In this document: one piece after another, positions 19,020-27,602 of the stretch
Position numbering within the stretch: the first letter of the stretch is position 1
Layout of the letters: each line of letters opens with the position of its first letter
From: Caballeronia mineralivorans PML1(12)
Lineage (GTDB): Bacteria; Pseudomonadota; Gammaproteobacteria; Burkholderiales; Burkholderiaceae
Length of the DNA stretch: 39,989 bases
NCBI RefSeq assembly: GCF_001028175.1
Contig: NZ_AEJF01000105.1
Coordinates: 1 to 39,989 of the forward strand
Direction of reading: 5' to 3'
Notes under the pieces: generated by a model
Database searches by the model: none
What the model saw: only the letters and a program-made list of their open reading frames with translations
What the model was told of the DNA's origin: nothing
Made by a program: the position numbers and the translations under genes

Positions 19020-19547
19020 GTCGATCTGCCTGTTGGGCGGTTATCGTCGAGGAGCGAACATGATATGACATCGTGCACCTGAGGAGGGCGAAGGGGCGGT
19101 TTGGACCTGACGGTTTGCTATCCAGGTGGCGAAGCGCGGTGTCATCGAAGGAGACGTTCCTTAATGATCAAGCTCACGGCGTTCACCGGAGACTGAGATG
19201 CTCAGACCAAGACCGATCGCAAGAATGGGTGCCGACCGCCTGACAATGTCGTGCTGCTTTTTAATGCGTCATTGCACCAATGTCGGGAGACTGGCACCGC
19301 AAAGGAATTACGTTGTGTACGCTACTTATCCAACACATTACGAACGTCTTGATGAGATCGTTTTTTCGTTCAGTAAACCGAAGAATATCGACTAATTGCG
19401 GCGTTATGCAGTCGATATCAAATTCTTGTGCCATCAAAGAACGCTTGGCACACTCCATGCATAAAAGTTAGAAATAAGACGTGTACGCTCTTTTTGACTG
19501 TGTAAGATCGAGCGACTGATCCACTTTATCCTGGTCCGGAGTAGCCT
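19020..19547. other. Long upstream region of the ABC importer operon
   Basis: About 530 bp without a convincing gene. Short frames on both strands (for example 19198-19395) lack domains, ribosome sites and neighbour-like codon use. The right part is AT-richer and carries the sigma-54-type element at 19446-19461. Sigma-54 promoters need an enhancer-binding activator 100-200 bp upstream, so the length of this spacer is consistent with such control. Confidence 0.45.
19446..19461 (+). promoter_or_regulatory. Sigma-54-type (-24/-12) promoter candidate
   Basis: TGGCAC followed by TGCA keeps the exact GG-to-GC spacing of the sigma-54 consensus TGGCACG-N4-TTGC: GG at 19447-19448 and GC at 19459-19460. 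It lies ~87 bp upstream of the binding-protein start. A sigma-70 reading (TTGGCA, 17 nt, TTAGAA) overlaps it and is less convincing. The activator is not in this window. Confidence 0.55.
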
Positions 19548-20543
19548 ATGAAGTCATTCATCGTGCGTGCGATCACGTTGCTTAGTGTGTCACTGCTTCT
19601 TGCCGCTGCTCCTGGAAGGTTCAACGTCGCACACGCCGACGAGATATCGGTGACTCAATGGGGCAGCAGTTTGTACGGTCTTCCCTATGCGGTCGCCATG
19701 CACGATGGCCTTTTCAAGAAGGCAGGTGTCGACATCACCGGCATCCTGAGCTCCGGCGGTGGTGGCACAACCGTTCGCAATATTCTCGCCAGTAAAACCC
19801 CATACGGCGAAGTCGCAGTGTCGGCGGCGCTTGCCGCACAGCGCCAGGGCCTGGACCTTGTCATCGTGAACGCAGGCACACGTAGCGTTGCGGAGGCGTC
19901 GATGGTGACCATGCCCAGCTCTGACGTAAAAAATGTGGGTGATCTCGCCGGAAAAAAGGTCGCGATTACATCACCGAAAGGTGTGTCCGAAATGTTGTTG
20001 CTGATGGTGCTCAAGTCGAAGGGAATCGATGCAGGCAAGGTCACGCGGATTGCGTCGGGCGGATATGTAAACGGCTTGACGTTGCTGGAACAAGGCGGCG
20101 TGTCGGGAGCTGTGCTGATCGAACCGCTCTCCATCATTCGTGCTACTAAGTACCGCACGGTCTATCGCGCCGGCGATGTTCTCCAACCGATGACCACCTC
20201 CGTTGGCATCACCACCCGCGAGTTTGCAAAGGAACATCCGGACACCCTGCGCGCGATCATTGCCGGGCGACGCGCGGGCGTCGATGCGACTTACGCCGAT
20301 CCTGCCGCCGCCGCAGCGTTGCTGCAGGAAAGTTTCAAGCTGACGCCTGAAGTGGCGAAGGTGGCGGTGGACAACATGGTCAAGTCGCGCATGTGGAGCG
20401 AAGGCGAGTTCGATCGCGCAGAACTCGACCGCATGACAGACGGTCTCAAGCTGATCGGCGAACTCAATGGCGATGTGGATTGGTCCAAGCTGGTAGACAC
20501 GAGTTTCCTTCCCGCAGATTTGAAGGCTAAAGGAAAGCTATGA
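19548..20543 (+). CDS. ABC transporter substrate-binding protein, NitT/TauT (SsuA/THI5-like) type
   Basis: 331 residues with a signal peptide ending in AHA-DEISV (~residue 30). GGAG precedes the ATG. The two-lobed binding fold shows VTQWGSSLYGLPYAVAMHDGL, the glycine-rich ligand loop LSSGGGGTTVRNI, and DLAGKKVAITSPKGVSEMLL, all typical of the SsuA/TauA/ThiY family that binds sulfonates, nitrate, taurine, pyrimidines or aromatic acids. The gene is first in the operon and overlaps the ATPase gene by 4 bp. Linkage to a NadC-like enzyme suggests a pyridine or nucleobase-like carboxylate ligand; this is inference. Confidence 0.9.
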   Translation: MKSFIVRAITLLSVSLLLAAAPGRFNVAHADEISVTQWGSSLYGLPYAVAMHDGLFKKAGVDITGILSSGGGGTTVRNILASKTPYGEVAVSAALAAQRQGLDLVIVNAGTRSVAEASMVTMPSSDVKNVGDLAGKKVAITSPKGVSEMLLLMVLKSKGIDAGKVTRIASGGYVNGLTLLEQGGVSGAVLIEPLSIIRATKYRTVYRAGDVLQPMTTSVGITTREFAKEHPDTLRAIIAGRRAGVDATYADPAAAAALLQESFKLTPEVAKVAVDNMVKSRMWSEGEFDRAELDRMTDGLKLIGELNGDVDWSKLVDTSFLPADLKAKGKL

Positions 20544-21397
20544 CCGTACTGAATAGACCTGTGCCGCTCAAGATCCTGGAGGCATTGCCATCACAGGAAC
20601 CAGAAGAGGCACACGCGACGCTTACCGGCGTCACGCGGTACTTCAAGAAGAACGGATCCAAAGAACTCTTTCATGCACTTGGCCCGATTGACCTGACCCT
20701 GATGAAGGGCGAATTCTTCTCGGTGGTGGGACCCTCGGGTTGCGGCAAGTCCACGCTGCTCGACGCGCTTGCGGGCCTGTCCGAACCCAGCAGCGGAAGC
20801 GTCATGTTCGAAGGGCGCGCAGTCAAGGGTGTACCAGACGGGGTGGGCGTGGTCTTTCAGGAGGATGCGTCGTTCCCGTGGCTGAACGTGCACGACAATA
20901 TTTCATTCGGATTACGCATGGCGGGGATGGACGGCGCGGAGATCAAGCGCCGAACCGACTATGCGATGGGTTTCATGGGGCTGAAGGATTTCGCTGGAGC
21001 GTATCCGGCGCAACTCTCGGGCGGCATGCGCCAGCGCGTTTGTATCGCCCGCACGCTTGTCACACAACCTCGCCTGATCCTGCTGGACGAACCCTTCGGC
21101 GCACTCGACCAGCAAACACGCCTGCTCATGGGGGATGAACTGTTGCGCCTGTGGCGCGAGACTTCCGCCACGGTGCTGCTGATTACCCATGCGCTCGACG
21201 AAGCCGCCATGCTTTCGGATCGTGTGGGCGTGATGTCGGCACGCCCCGGGCTGTTTATCGACATCGTCGAAACGGGTTGGGCCCGGTCGCGAGACAGCCG
21301 CATTGTCTCGACGCCACGCTTTGGCGAAGTGAATGCGCGACTGTGGGAGAAGCTACGCGTTGAATCGATGAAGGTGATGGGAACGGCCACGCACTAA
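20540..21397 (+). CDS. ABC transporter ATP-binding protein, NitT/TauT type
   Basis: 285 residues. Walker A GPSGCGKST, Q-loop VFQEDASFPW, signature LSGGMRQRV, Walker B LILLDEPFGALD and the H-loop LITHALDEA are all intact. The first ~30 residues extend beyond the usual family start and contain no known domain. Its start overlaps the stop of the binding-protein gene (ATGA), so the two are probably translationally coupled. It powers import through the two permeases that follow. Confidence 0.95.
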   Translation: MTVLNRPVPLKILEALPSQEPEEAHATLTGVTRYFKKNGSKELFHALGPIDLTLMKGEFFSVVGPSGCGKSTLLDALAGLSEPSSGSVMFEGRAVKGVPDGVGVVFQEDASFPWLNVHDNISFGLRMAGMDGAEIKRRTDYAMGFMGLKDFAGAYPAQLSGGMRQRVCIARTLVTQPRLILLDEPFGALDQQTRLLMGDELLRLWRETSATVLLITHALDEAAMLSDRVGVMSARPGLFIDIVETGWARSRDSRIVSTPRFGEVNARLWEKLRVESMKVMGTATH

Positions 21398-21415
21398 ATT
21401 TACCGGGAGTCCGAC

Positions 21416-22165
21416 GTGAAGACCGAGAGCATTCTGCGCGCGGCCGTGGTGATCAGCTTCATAGTGCTGATCGAATTGCTATGCCGCCTGGGCGTTGTTC
21501 CCACAAGCGTGCTGCTCGCGCCTTCGACCATGGTGATGCATGGTGCCGAGTTGCTGCGTGCAGGCAAGTTTAATCACGACATTGGCATCAGCCTCCTGGA
21601 GATCGTGGCGGCATCGATCGTTTCGGTACTGCTGGGGTTTGTCATCGGCTTGGTTATTCATGCGTTGCCGCGAACGCGGCGGGCGCTCGAGCCTTTGTTG
21701 TCCAGCTACTACGCAGTACCAACATTCATATTTTATCCCGTGTTCATCGTGGTGCTTGGGGTGGGGCCGCTTCCGATCATCGCAATCGCAGTGTTGTTGG
21801 CCGTCGTGACAATGATTACAGCCACGCTCGACGGCCTCGACCGGATTCCGCGCGCGCTGCACAAAAGCGGGCTCGTCATGCGTCTGCCTGCTTGGCGCTC
21901 AGCTTTCTTCATCAAACTGCCCGCTGCGCTTCCCTATCTTTTCACGGGAATGAAACTGGCGGTGGCTTATTCTTTTATCGGAGTGATTGCGTCGGAATTC
22001 ATCTTGTCTGGATCGGGTGTTGGGTATGCGATCGGCTATGCCTACAACAACTTCCAGAACGACGACATGTACTCGTTGATGCTGCTCATCCTGATCGCGG
22101 TAACGGTGGTGAATATGGTGCTGAATCGCATCGATCACCGGTTCCAGTCCCGCCGTCAGCGCTGA
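21416..22165 (+). CDS. ABC transporter permease, NitT/TauT type (first of two)
   Basis: 249 residues from the GTG at 21416, with GGGAG upstream. About six membrane helices. The EAA-type coupling loop is in the region LHKSGLVMRLPAWRSAFFIKLPAALPYLFTGMK, where the usual EAA segment reads LHKSGL. Most NitT/TauT systems have one homodimeric permease; two different permeases here suggest a heterodimeric channel. Confidence 0.92.
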   Translation: MKTESILRAAVVISFIVLIELLCRLGVVPTSVLLAPSTMVMHGAELLRAGKFNHDIGISLLEIVAASIVSVLLGFVIGLVIHALPRTRRALEPLLSSYYAVPTFIFYPVFIVVLGVGPLPIIAIAVLLAVVTMITATLDGLDRIPRALHKSGLVMRLPAWRSAFFIKLPAALPYLFTGMKLAVAYSFIGVIASEFILSGSGVGYAIGYAYNNFQNDDMYSLMLLILIAVTVVNMVLNRIDHRFQSRRQR

Positions 22166-22194
22166 CCACGCCCCACGCCATTGCCGGAGCGCCC

Positions 22195-22926
22195 ATGAAA
22201 AATTACTTCGACCCTTTGATCGTCGCAATAGTGATCGTAGCTTGCTGGCAAGTCCTGCATCTCACGGTTGGCGACGGTTCGCTGTCCTCGCCGTGGTCGA
22301 CGCTGACGGAACTCGTGCATATGCTCGGCACGCAAGCCTTCTGGTCCAACGCGACCGAGACGGCAAAAGCGCTTGGGCTTGCGCTCGTCATTGCGCTTGT
22401 GGGTGGAATTTTGCTGGGCGTGCTGCTAGGCGTGAACCGGGTATCGGGCATTGTCGCCGAGCCGATCTTGCTGAATCTTTACTCGCTGCCGAAGGTGACG
22501 CTTTACCCGCTGGTGCTGCTTGTATTCGGTCTTGGGCTATCGGCAAAGGTGGCGTTCGGCGTCATGCACGGGCTGATTCCGATTTTGATGTTCACCATGA
22601 ATGCGATTCGCCAGATGCGGCCGGTGTATTTGCGCGCGTCGCTGACGATGCGCCTGCCACTGCATCGCACGATCCTTCACGTGGTGCTGCCAGCCGTATT
22701 CCCCGAGATTGTCTCGGGACTGCGCCTGGGCTTTTCCCTGACGTTGCTAGGCGTGCTGATTGGTGAAATGTTCGCGTCGCAGCGCGGCCTCGGTTACCTG
22801 CTGACGAGCGCCATGAATCTTGGCGATATCCGCACCATCATGGCAGTCGCCTTGTTCCTGACCTTATTTGCGCTGCTGTGCAATGGCCTGCTGTTGATGG
22901 CCAACCGTCGCCTGAACCATCGCTGA
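22195..22926 (+). CDS. ABC transporter permease, NitT/TauT type (second of two)
   Basis: 243 residues from the ATG at 22195, selected because GGAG lies 7 nt upstream and the frame then starts with the first hydrophobic helix (FDPLIVAIVIVACWQ). The coupling loop reads YLRASLTMRLPLHRTILHVVLPAVFPEIVSG. It is a clear paralogue of the preceding permease; the pair most likely forms a heterodimer with the ATPase. It ends 55 bp before the NadC-like gene. Confidence 0.92.
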   Translation: MKNYFDPLIVAIVIVACWQVLHLTVGDGSLSSPWSTLTELVHMLGTQAFWSNATETAKALGLALVIALVGGILLGVLLGVNRVSGIVAEPILLNLYSLPKVTLYPLVLLVFGLGLSAKVAFGVMHGLIPILMFTMNAIRQMRPVYLRASLTMRLPLHRTILHVVLPAVFPEIVSGLRLGFSLTLLGVLIGEMFASQRGLGYLLTSAMNLGDIRTIMAVALFLTLFALLCNGLLLMANRRLNHR

Positions 22927-22981
22927 CCGTGATTGTTTCCTTCCTAACCTGTTTTGCTCGAGCAAAGAAAGGCTGACCATT

Positions 22982-23818
22982 ATGTACGACACCTTCCAGA
23001 CCGACCGCCTGATCGACCTGTGGCTTGCCGAAGACATCGGCTATTGCGATCTGACCGCGCAGGTCATGATCGAGCCGCATGAGACCGGCGCGTTCGTGAT
23101 GAATGCGCGGGAAAAGCTGATCGTTGCCGGCGTCGATGTGGCAGTGCGTATCTTCAAGCGCTACGATCCGTCGCTTGACGTGAGCGTACACGTAAAGGAC
23201 GGCGATACGATCGAGAAGGGGACCATCATGCTCACGGTGCGCGGCAACGCACGCAGCGTGCTGACCGCCGAGCGTACCGCGCTAAATATAGTGCAGCGGC
23301 TTTCAGGTATCGCTAACCTGACGGCGGAATATGTGGCCGCGGTGGCCGGCACGCGTGCAAGGCTCATTGACACGCGCAAGACCACGCCCGGCCTGCGCAT
23401 GCTGGAGAAACACGCGGTTACGTGCGGCGGTGGTCTCAACCATCGTCTCGGCCTTGATAACGGCGTCATGATCAAAGATAACCACATCGCAGTGTGCGGC
23501 GGCATTGCAAAGGCCGTGGAACGCGCGCGCCGTCAGTTGCCGGTTCTGACCAAGCTGGAAGTGGAATGTGACCGGCTGGATCAGGTAAGGGAAGCGCTGG
23601 AAGCGAGTGTCGATGTGATCATGCTCGACAACATGTCAGTGGCCGACATGGCCAAGGCGGTTGACATGGTAGGCGGGCGCACCAAGCTCGAAGCATCGGG
23701 CGGTATCAGCCTTGCCACTATCGGAGAGATTGCGAAGACAGGCGTGGATTATATTTCGACGAGCAAGATCAACCAGGCGTCGTCATGCGTGGATATCGGC
23801 CTCGATGAGGCGGAGTAA
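22982..23818 (+). CDS. nadC-like: NadC-type quinolinate (nicotinate-nucleotide) phosphoribosyltransferase
   Basis: 278 residues, the usual NadC length. The type II phosphoribosyltransferase signatures are all present: [67 protein letters not shown]-type KLEVECD, and the C-terminal GVDYIST followed by VDIGLD. NadC converts quinolinate and PRPP to nicotinate mononucleotide, CO2 and pyrophosphate. The related ModD proteins occur beside ABC transporters, so the substrate could be another pyridine-type acid. The usual partners nadA and nadB are absent; instead it sits between an importer and a putative PRPP-forming fusion protein, suggesting use of imported substrate with locally made PRPP. The start follows a weak AGAAAGG about 9 nt upstream. 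Confidence 0.88.
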   Translation: MYDTFQTDRLIDLWLAEDIGYCDLTAQVMIEPHETGAFVMNAREKLIVAGVDVAVRIFKRYDPSLDVSVHVKDGDTIEKGTIMLTVRGNARSVLTAERTALNIVQRLSGIANLTAEYVAAVAGTRARLIDTRKTTPGLRMLEKHAVTCGGGLNHRLGLDNGVMIKDNHIAVCGGIAKAVERARRQLPVLTKLEVECDRLDQVREALEASVDVIMLDNMSVADMAKAVDMVGGRTKLEASGGISLATIGEIAKTGVDYISTSKINQASSCVDIGLDEAE

Positions 23819-23825
23819 GCCCGTG

Positions 23826-25622
23826 ATGTCGCCAGGAATCTTGTTCTTCGTGGTCGGCCCCAGCGGCGCCGGCAAGGACTCGTTGATCGAAGGCGCGCGG
23901 AGTATCGGCGAACCTTTCGTCTTCGCGCGACGCGTGATCACGCGACCTGCAGGCTCTGCCGGTGAAGATCACGATGAGCTCGACGATGCAACGTTTGCAG
24001 AAGTCGAGCAGCGAGGCGGCTTCCTGGTGACATGGTCAGCGCATGACCTGAGATATGGCTTGCGCCGCGAATTGCTCGACGTGCTATCAGAGGGCCGGCA
24101 TGTGGTAGCAAACGGTTCGCGCGCGATGATCGCTGATTTATCGATGCGTGTGCTTCGGCTGGTGGTTGTCGAGGTCACGGCGCCGGTCGAGTTGCTCGCC
24201 GAACGCATCCTTGCACGGGGACGCGAGACCCCGGAACAGGTTCGGCTGCGTGTCACGCGGCAGGTCGAGCCTGCTCCGGTCGATGTGAAGACAGTGAGGG
24301 TGGTCAACGACGGTACGCTGGAACAAGGCATCCAGCGCTTCACCACGGCGTTGCAGTGCGCGATCCAGCCTCCTGGCAGCGAGCCGTTTGTTGAGGCGAA
24401 GCTTGCGGGCCAGGCACTTGACGAGGCGCAGTACGCCGCGGTCTTCGACGATATCCTCGCGCGACGCTACTCAAACGCCGAGATCGACAAGTTCTTGCTG
24501 CATGCGTCGCAACATCTGAGCGACGCCGAGGTGCTGGCTATCGCAAGAGTGCGCGCGACACTCATGCCGCGGATTGACTGGGACGAGCCAATCGTCGTTG
24601 ACAAACATTCAATGGGTGGAATTCCGGGAAGCCGGATAACGCTGATCGTGGTGCCGATCGTCGCTGCCTACGGCCTTGCAATGCCGAAGACATCGTCGCG
24701 GGCTATCACGTCGGCGGCAGGTACCGCCGATGCAATGGAAACGCTCGCTCGAGTCGATCTGAAGGTGGACGATGTACGCCGCTGCGTACGCGAAGCACGA
24801 GCGTGCATTGCGTGGAATGGGCGGCTGAACCACTCGCTCATCGACGACCGGATTAACGCATTCACGCGTCCGCTCGGGCTCGATTCCAGCCGCTGGTCGG
24901 TTGCGTCGATCCTGTCGAAAAAGCGCTCGGCCGGTTCGACCCATGTGATTGTCGATCTGCCTTGTGGACCGCGCGCCAAGCTGAAATCTACAGAGGAGGC
25001 GCGTGCACTGGGCGAGCTCTTCGAATACGTGGGCCAAGGCCTGGGATTGCAAGTCAAGGCGCTGGTCACTGACGGGACCGGCCCGATCGGACGCGGGATC
25101 GGACCGGCGCTCGAAGCACGTGACGTGAACCTGGTCCTCAACAATCTCCCGGGTGCGCCGGCGGACCTGCGCGAGAAGGCTTTGCTCTTTGCGTCGCATG
25201 TGCTCGCGTGGGCGCCGGGTATTGCCGACGCCACGCAAGGACGGCAAGTGGCTGAATACTTGCTCGCATCGGGTGCGGCATGGGCCGCTTTCGAGAGGAT
25301 TGTCGACGCGCAGGGCAGGAGAACACCGCCAGCAGCTCCCGGCACGCTCACGCACCGCGTACGCGCAAGCCGTGCGGGCAGGGTGGCGAGCATCGACGGC
25401 TGGCAGCTGGCCGGTATTGCGCGCCTGGCGGGAGCGCCCCAGGATCTCGGCGCCGGCATAGACCTGTGTTGCGAGCCGGGACAGCGGGTGTCGGCCGGAC
25501 AAACGCTTTATGTTATCCACTCGAATTACGCCGCGCACCTGGATCTGGCTGCGTCGGCCGCGTCGGCAGAACCCGGACTGATGATCGGGCATGAAGCCGC
25601 GAGTGCTACTCAGGATAATTGA
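23826..25622 (+). CDS. Fusion of PhnN (ribose 1,5-bisphosphokinase) and AMP-phosphorylase/thymidine-phosphorylase-like protein
   Basis: 598 residues from the ATG at 23826 (GTG at 23823 is an alternative; GGAG overlaps the end of the nadC-like gene). Residues 1-185 are a complete PhnN: Walker [11 protein letters not shown] (11-20), [15 protein letters not shown], the VANGSRA loop and VNDGTLEQ. PhnN phosphorylates ribose 1,5-bisphosphate to PRPP. Residues ~205-590 match the thymidine phosphorylase family 2/AMP phosphorylase group: [12 protein letters not shown] (259-270), [53 protein letters not shown] and a C-terminal lipoyl-like barrel. In archaea this group converts nucleotides and phosphate to base plus ribose 1,5-bisphosphate, exactly the PhnN substrate. 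The ~80-residue N-terminal domain of archaeal AMP phosphorylase seems replaced by PhnN. No stop or frameshift is visible between the halves. Domain calls are firm; the coupled reaction is inference. Confidence 0.9.
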   Translation: MSPGILFFVVGPSGAGKDSLIEGARSIGEPFVFARRVITRPAGSAGEDHDELDDATFAEVEQRGGFLVTWSAHDLRYGLRRELLDVLSEGRHVVANGSRAMIADLSMRVLRLVVVEVTAPVELLAERILARGRETPEQVRLRVTRQVEPAPVDVKTVRVVNDGTLEQGIQRFTTALQCAIQPPGSEPFVEAKLAGQALDEAQYAAVFDDILARRYSNAEIDKFLLHASQHLSDAEVLAIARVRATLMPRIDWDEPIVVDKHSMGGIPGSRITLIVVPIVAAYGLAMPKTSSRAITSAAGTADAMETLARVDLKVDDVRRCVREARACIAWNGRLNHSLIDDRINAFTRPLGLDSSRWSVASILSKKRSAGSTHVIVDLPCGPRAKLKSTEEARALGELFEYVGQGLGLQVKALVTDGTGPIGRGIGPALEARDVNLVLNNLPGAPADLREKALLFASHVLAWAPGIADATQGRQVAEYLLASGAAWAAFERIVDAQGRRTPPAAPGTLTHRVRASRAGRVASIDGWQLAGIARLAGAPQDLGAGIDLCCEPGQRVSAGQTLYVIHSNYAAHLDLAASAASAEPGLMIGHEAASATQDN

Positions 25623-25624
25623 CG

Positions 25625-26419
25625 ATGCAAACTATTATTGTGTCGAGTTGGCAAGAGTTCATGAGTCTCACCATCGAGCTCGACGGTTGGGCGTTTCGCG
25701 GCCAGCAGGACGAGCGCTGGCCGCTGCAAAGCTCGTTGTCGCGCTACCTGTCCGCGTTTGTGCCTGACCGCTCGGCGTGGCGAATTCAAGAGCAGCGTGC
25801 TATTCGCATCTTCAGGCGGAAGGCGCATAACTATCTTTCCGACGTTCGTGCGCTGTCCGACGACCTGCGTTGCCTCGGTCTGATGCAGCATCATGGCGCG
25901 CCTACGAGATTGCTCGATTTCACCAAGTCACCTTTTGTTGCTGCTTTCTTTGCGCTTGAGCGCGCGGTGTCCAATGCCGCTGTTTTCGCAGTCAATACAC
26001 CGGCGCTATGGACGGATCGCGCAGTGCCTGTTTCGGCGCCGCATCTTGTGCGGGAGATGATCGATCCACGCCTGCCAGGGAACTTTGAAAGGTTTTATCT
26101 TAGCGACGAAAATCCGGTGATGTGGTTTGGGGAGCCCGCCGAAATGGATCAGCGGCTGATCGCGCAAGCAGGCACGTTTGTGTTGCCTGGCCTGTTGCAT
26201 CAGCCGCTCGACATGATCCTCGATCAATACACTTGCAGCGACGAACTGCTGCGCAAGATCGTGCTGCCATCGGAGATACGGGACGAAGCCATGCGTTCGC
26301 TGTATAGAATGAACATCACCAACGCGTCGCTGTTTCCAGATCTTGAAGGACTGGCGCGCTCAATTGCGCTTGAGCTGGAGATTGTGTGGCCAGCACAGGT
26401 CGTCAGGACGCTTGCTTGA
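25625..26419 (+). CDS. FRG-domain protein
   Basis: 264 residues from the ATG at 25625, only 2 nt after the fusion gene stop, so almost certainly co-transcribed. The FRG domain motif is clear near the N terminus: WAFRGQQDERWPLQSSLSR (~22-40), then LGLMQHHGAPTRLLDFTKSPFVAAFFAL (conserved HHG.PTRLLDwT block, ~90-117). FRG proteins have no established biochemical function and are often found in accessory and defence-associated loci. Its place as the last gene of a nucleotide-handling operon is unusual and suggests it acts on, or is controlled by, the same metabolites. Confidence 0.82.
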   Translation: MQTIIVSSWQEFMSLTIELDGWAFRGQQDERWPLQSSLSRYLSAFVPDRSAWRIQEQRAIRIFRRKAHNYLSDVRALSDDLRCLGLMQHHGAPTRLLDFTKSPFVAAFFALERAVSNAAVFAVNTPALWTDRAVPVSAPHLVREMIDPRLPGNFERFYLSDENPVMWFGEPAEMDQRLIAQAGTFVLPGLLHQPLDMILDQYTCSDELLRKIVLPSEIRDEAMRSLYRMNITNASLFPDLEGLARSIALELEIVWPAQVVRTLA

Positions 26420-26461
26420 TTTTGACCTATCACGCGGAACGTGACGACTTTGAAGCTTGCA

Positions 26462-26479
26462 GAAAAATAGCAATTTTTC
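26462..26479. terminator. AT-rich hairpin after the FRG gene
   Basis: GAAAAAT (26462-26468) and ATTTTTC (26473-26479) form a perfect 7-bp stem with a 4-nt loop, 43 bp after the FRG stop. It could end the operon transcript, though the stem has low GC. Confidence 0.35.
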
Positions 26480-26541
26480 CCAAGCCGGGCGGGGCATCGC
26501 GTCTTACGATGGGTACTCGAACCGCTACCGGAGAACTTCTT

Positions 26542-26922
26542 ATGATTGACCACATTTCGATCGGCGTACGCGATATTTCCAGAGCGAAACAGTTCTATGA
26601 CGTCACGCTGAATGCACTTGGTTACACATGCTTGAGCGAAGCAGAAGACTCGCTCGGATATGGCCGCGATGCAGTCGTGCTCTGGGTCGTCGCCGTCGAC
26701 AGCCCGGTCCCGCCCGACGCTGGATCAGGCCTGCACCTATGCTTTGCTGCGCCGACCCGAAAAGATGTGGATGCTTTTCACAAGGCGGCTCTCGGCGCTG
26801 GCGGGTATGACAACGGCAAGCCAGGGCTGCGCACCAACTACGGCGCCAACTACTACGCCGCTTATGTCGTCGATCCTGATGGCTACCGGATCGAGGCGCT
26901 TTGTGGACAAGCGGTCTCTTAG
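26542..26922 (+). CDS. VOC-superfamily (glyoxalase/dioxygenase-like) protein
   Basis: 126 residues from the ATG at 26542, chosen because GGAGA lies 9 nt upstream and the fold starts at once with IDHISIGVRDISRAKQFY. Paired beta-alpha-beta-beta-beta modules are visible: first-module His4, a histidine in GLHLCFAAP, and a late glutamate in DPDGYRIEALC, matching the usual metal-ligand positions. Members bind a divalent metal and act as glyoxalases, dioxygenases or resistance proteins. No substrate can be assigned. It converges on the methyltransferase gene 34 bp away. Confidence 0.85.
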   Translation: MIDHISIGVRDISRAKQFYDVTLNALGYTCLSEAEDSLGYGRDAVVLWVVAVDSPVPPDAGSGLHLCFAAPTRKDVDAFHKAALGAGGYDNGKPGLRTNYGANYYAAYVVDPDGYRIEALCGQAVS

Positions 26923-26956
26923 CGGTAGCTTTACGCAGGAGATGGGGAGCGCACGC

Positions 26957-27598
26957 TCAGTGTGGCTTGAGACAGTGACAATAAACGAAGTGCTGGACAC
27001 GTCCGGCTGGCGTAACGTGTTGCTCCTCGTTATGTTCGACCAGCTCGAAAGCAGGACCGAATTCGGCATGCAAGCTATTTGCATCGTACTGGACCACGGG
27101 GAGGCCACTGCACTCCGCTGGCCCGTCCGGTGCGAACGTGGCTACGATAACGTGTCCGCGTGGCTTCACAGCGCGCATCACCTGGGCCACATAAGCGTGA
27201 CGATCTGCCTCGTTGGTCAGAAAATGGAAGACCGCGCGATCGTGCCATACATCAAAGGCACCTTCTGGCAGCGAGAGGGATGTCACGTCGCCTTCTATCC
27301 AGCGCACGAGGCCGGCTTTAGGTCCGAGGCGTCGACGGGCGACCGCCAGTGCCTCCCCGGAGAGGTCCAGAACGGAAAGATTTTCGTAGCCGTGGACTAG
27401 GAGGTCATCAACCAGGGTCGAGGCCCCGCCGCCGACATCGATAATCGCTGCCGCCGGCGTGGCACAGATCCGGCGGATCAGATCCGTCGACAGCGTCGCG
27501 TGGGGCTGGAACCAACTGACTTCGGTTTCCGATCGAGTGGAATAGATGTTTTCCCAATGGCTTTTCGATTGCATTTGCGCGGTCCCGAATTGATTCAT
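26957..27598 (-). CDS. Class I SAM-dependent methyltransferase
   Basis: 213 residues from the ATG at 27598; ATG 27574 is an alternative. It has the Rossmann SAM-binding motifs: AIIDVGGGASTLVDDLL (motif I), NLSVLDLSGEAL (motif II acidic residue), GDVTSL, and FDVWHDRAVFHFL (motif IV). The opening HWENIYSTRSETEVSWFQ is shared with small methyltransferases that act on thiols, thiocyanate-like or metal(loid) compounds; the substrate is not determinable here. No clear ribosome site precedes 27598, and a truncated porin sequence ends only 4 nt upstream. The native leader has therefore probably been lost through rearrangement, and expression may be altered. Confidence 0.85.
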   Translation of the reverse strand: MNQFGTAQMQSKSHWENIYSTRSETEVSWFQPHATLSTDLIRRICATPAAAIIDVGGGASTLVDDLLVHGYENLSVLDLSGEALAVARRRLGPKAGLVRWIEGDVTSLSLPEGAFDVWHDRAVFHFLTNEADRHAYVAQVMRAVKPRGHVIVATFAPDGPAECSGLPVVQYDANSLHAEFGPAFELVEHNEEQHVTPAGRVQHFVYCHCLKPH

Positions 27599-27602
27599 TC
27601 GA

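Noticed and set aside
19198..19395. Short open frame upstream of the ABC operon
   Set aside because: No ribosome site, no domain and AT-richer, uneven codon use; treated as regulatory spacer.
23712..23825. N-terminal extension of the PhnN fusion frame into the nadC-like gene
   Set aside because: The extension is arginine-rich out-of-frame translation of the NadC C terminus; the ATG at 23826 with GGAG upstream starts directly at the PhnN domain.
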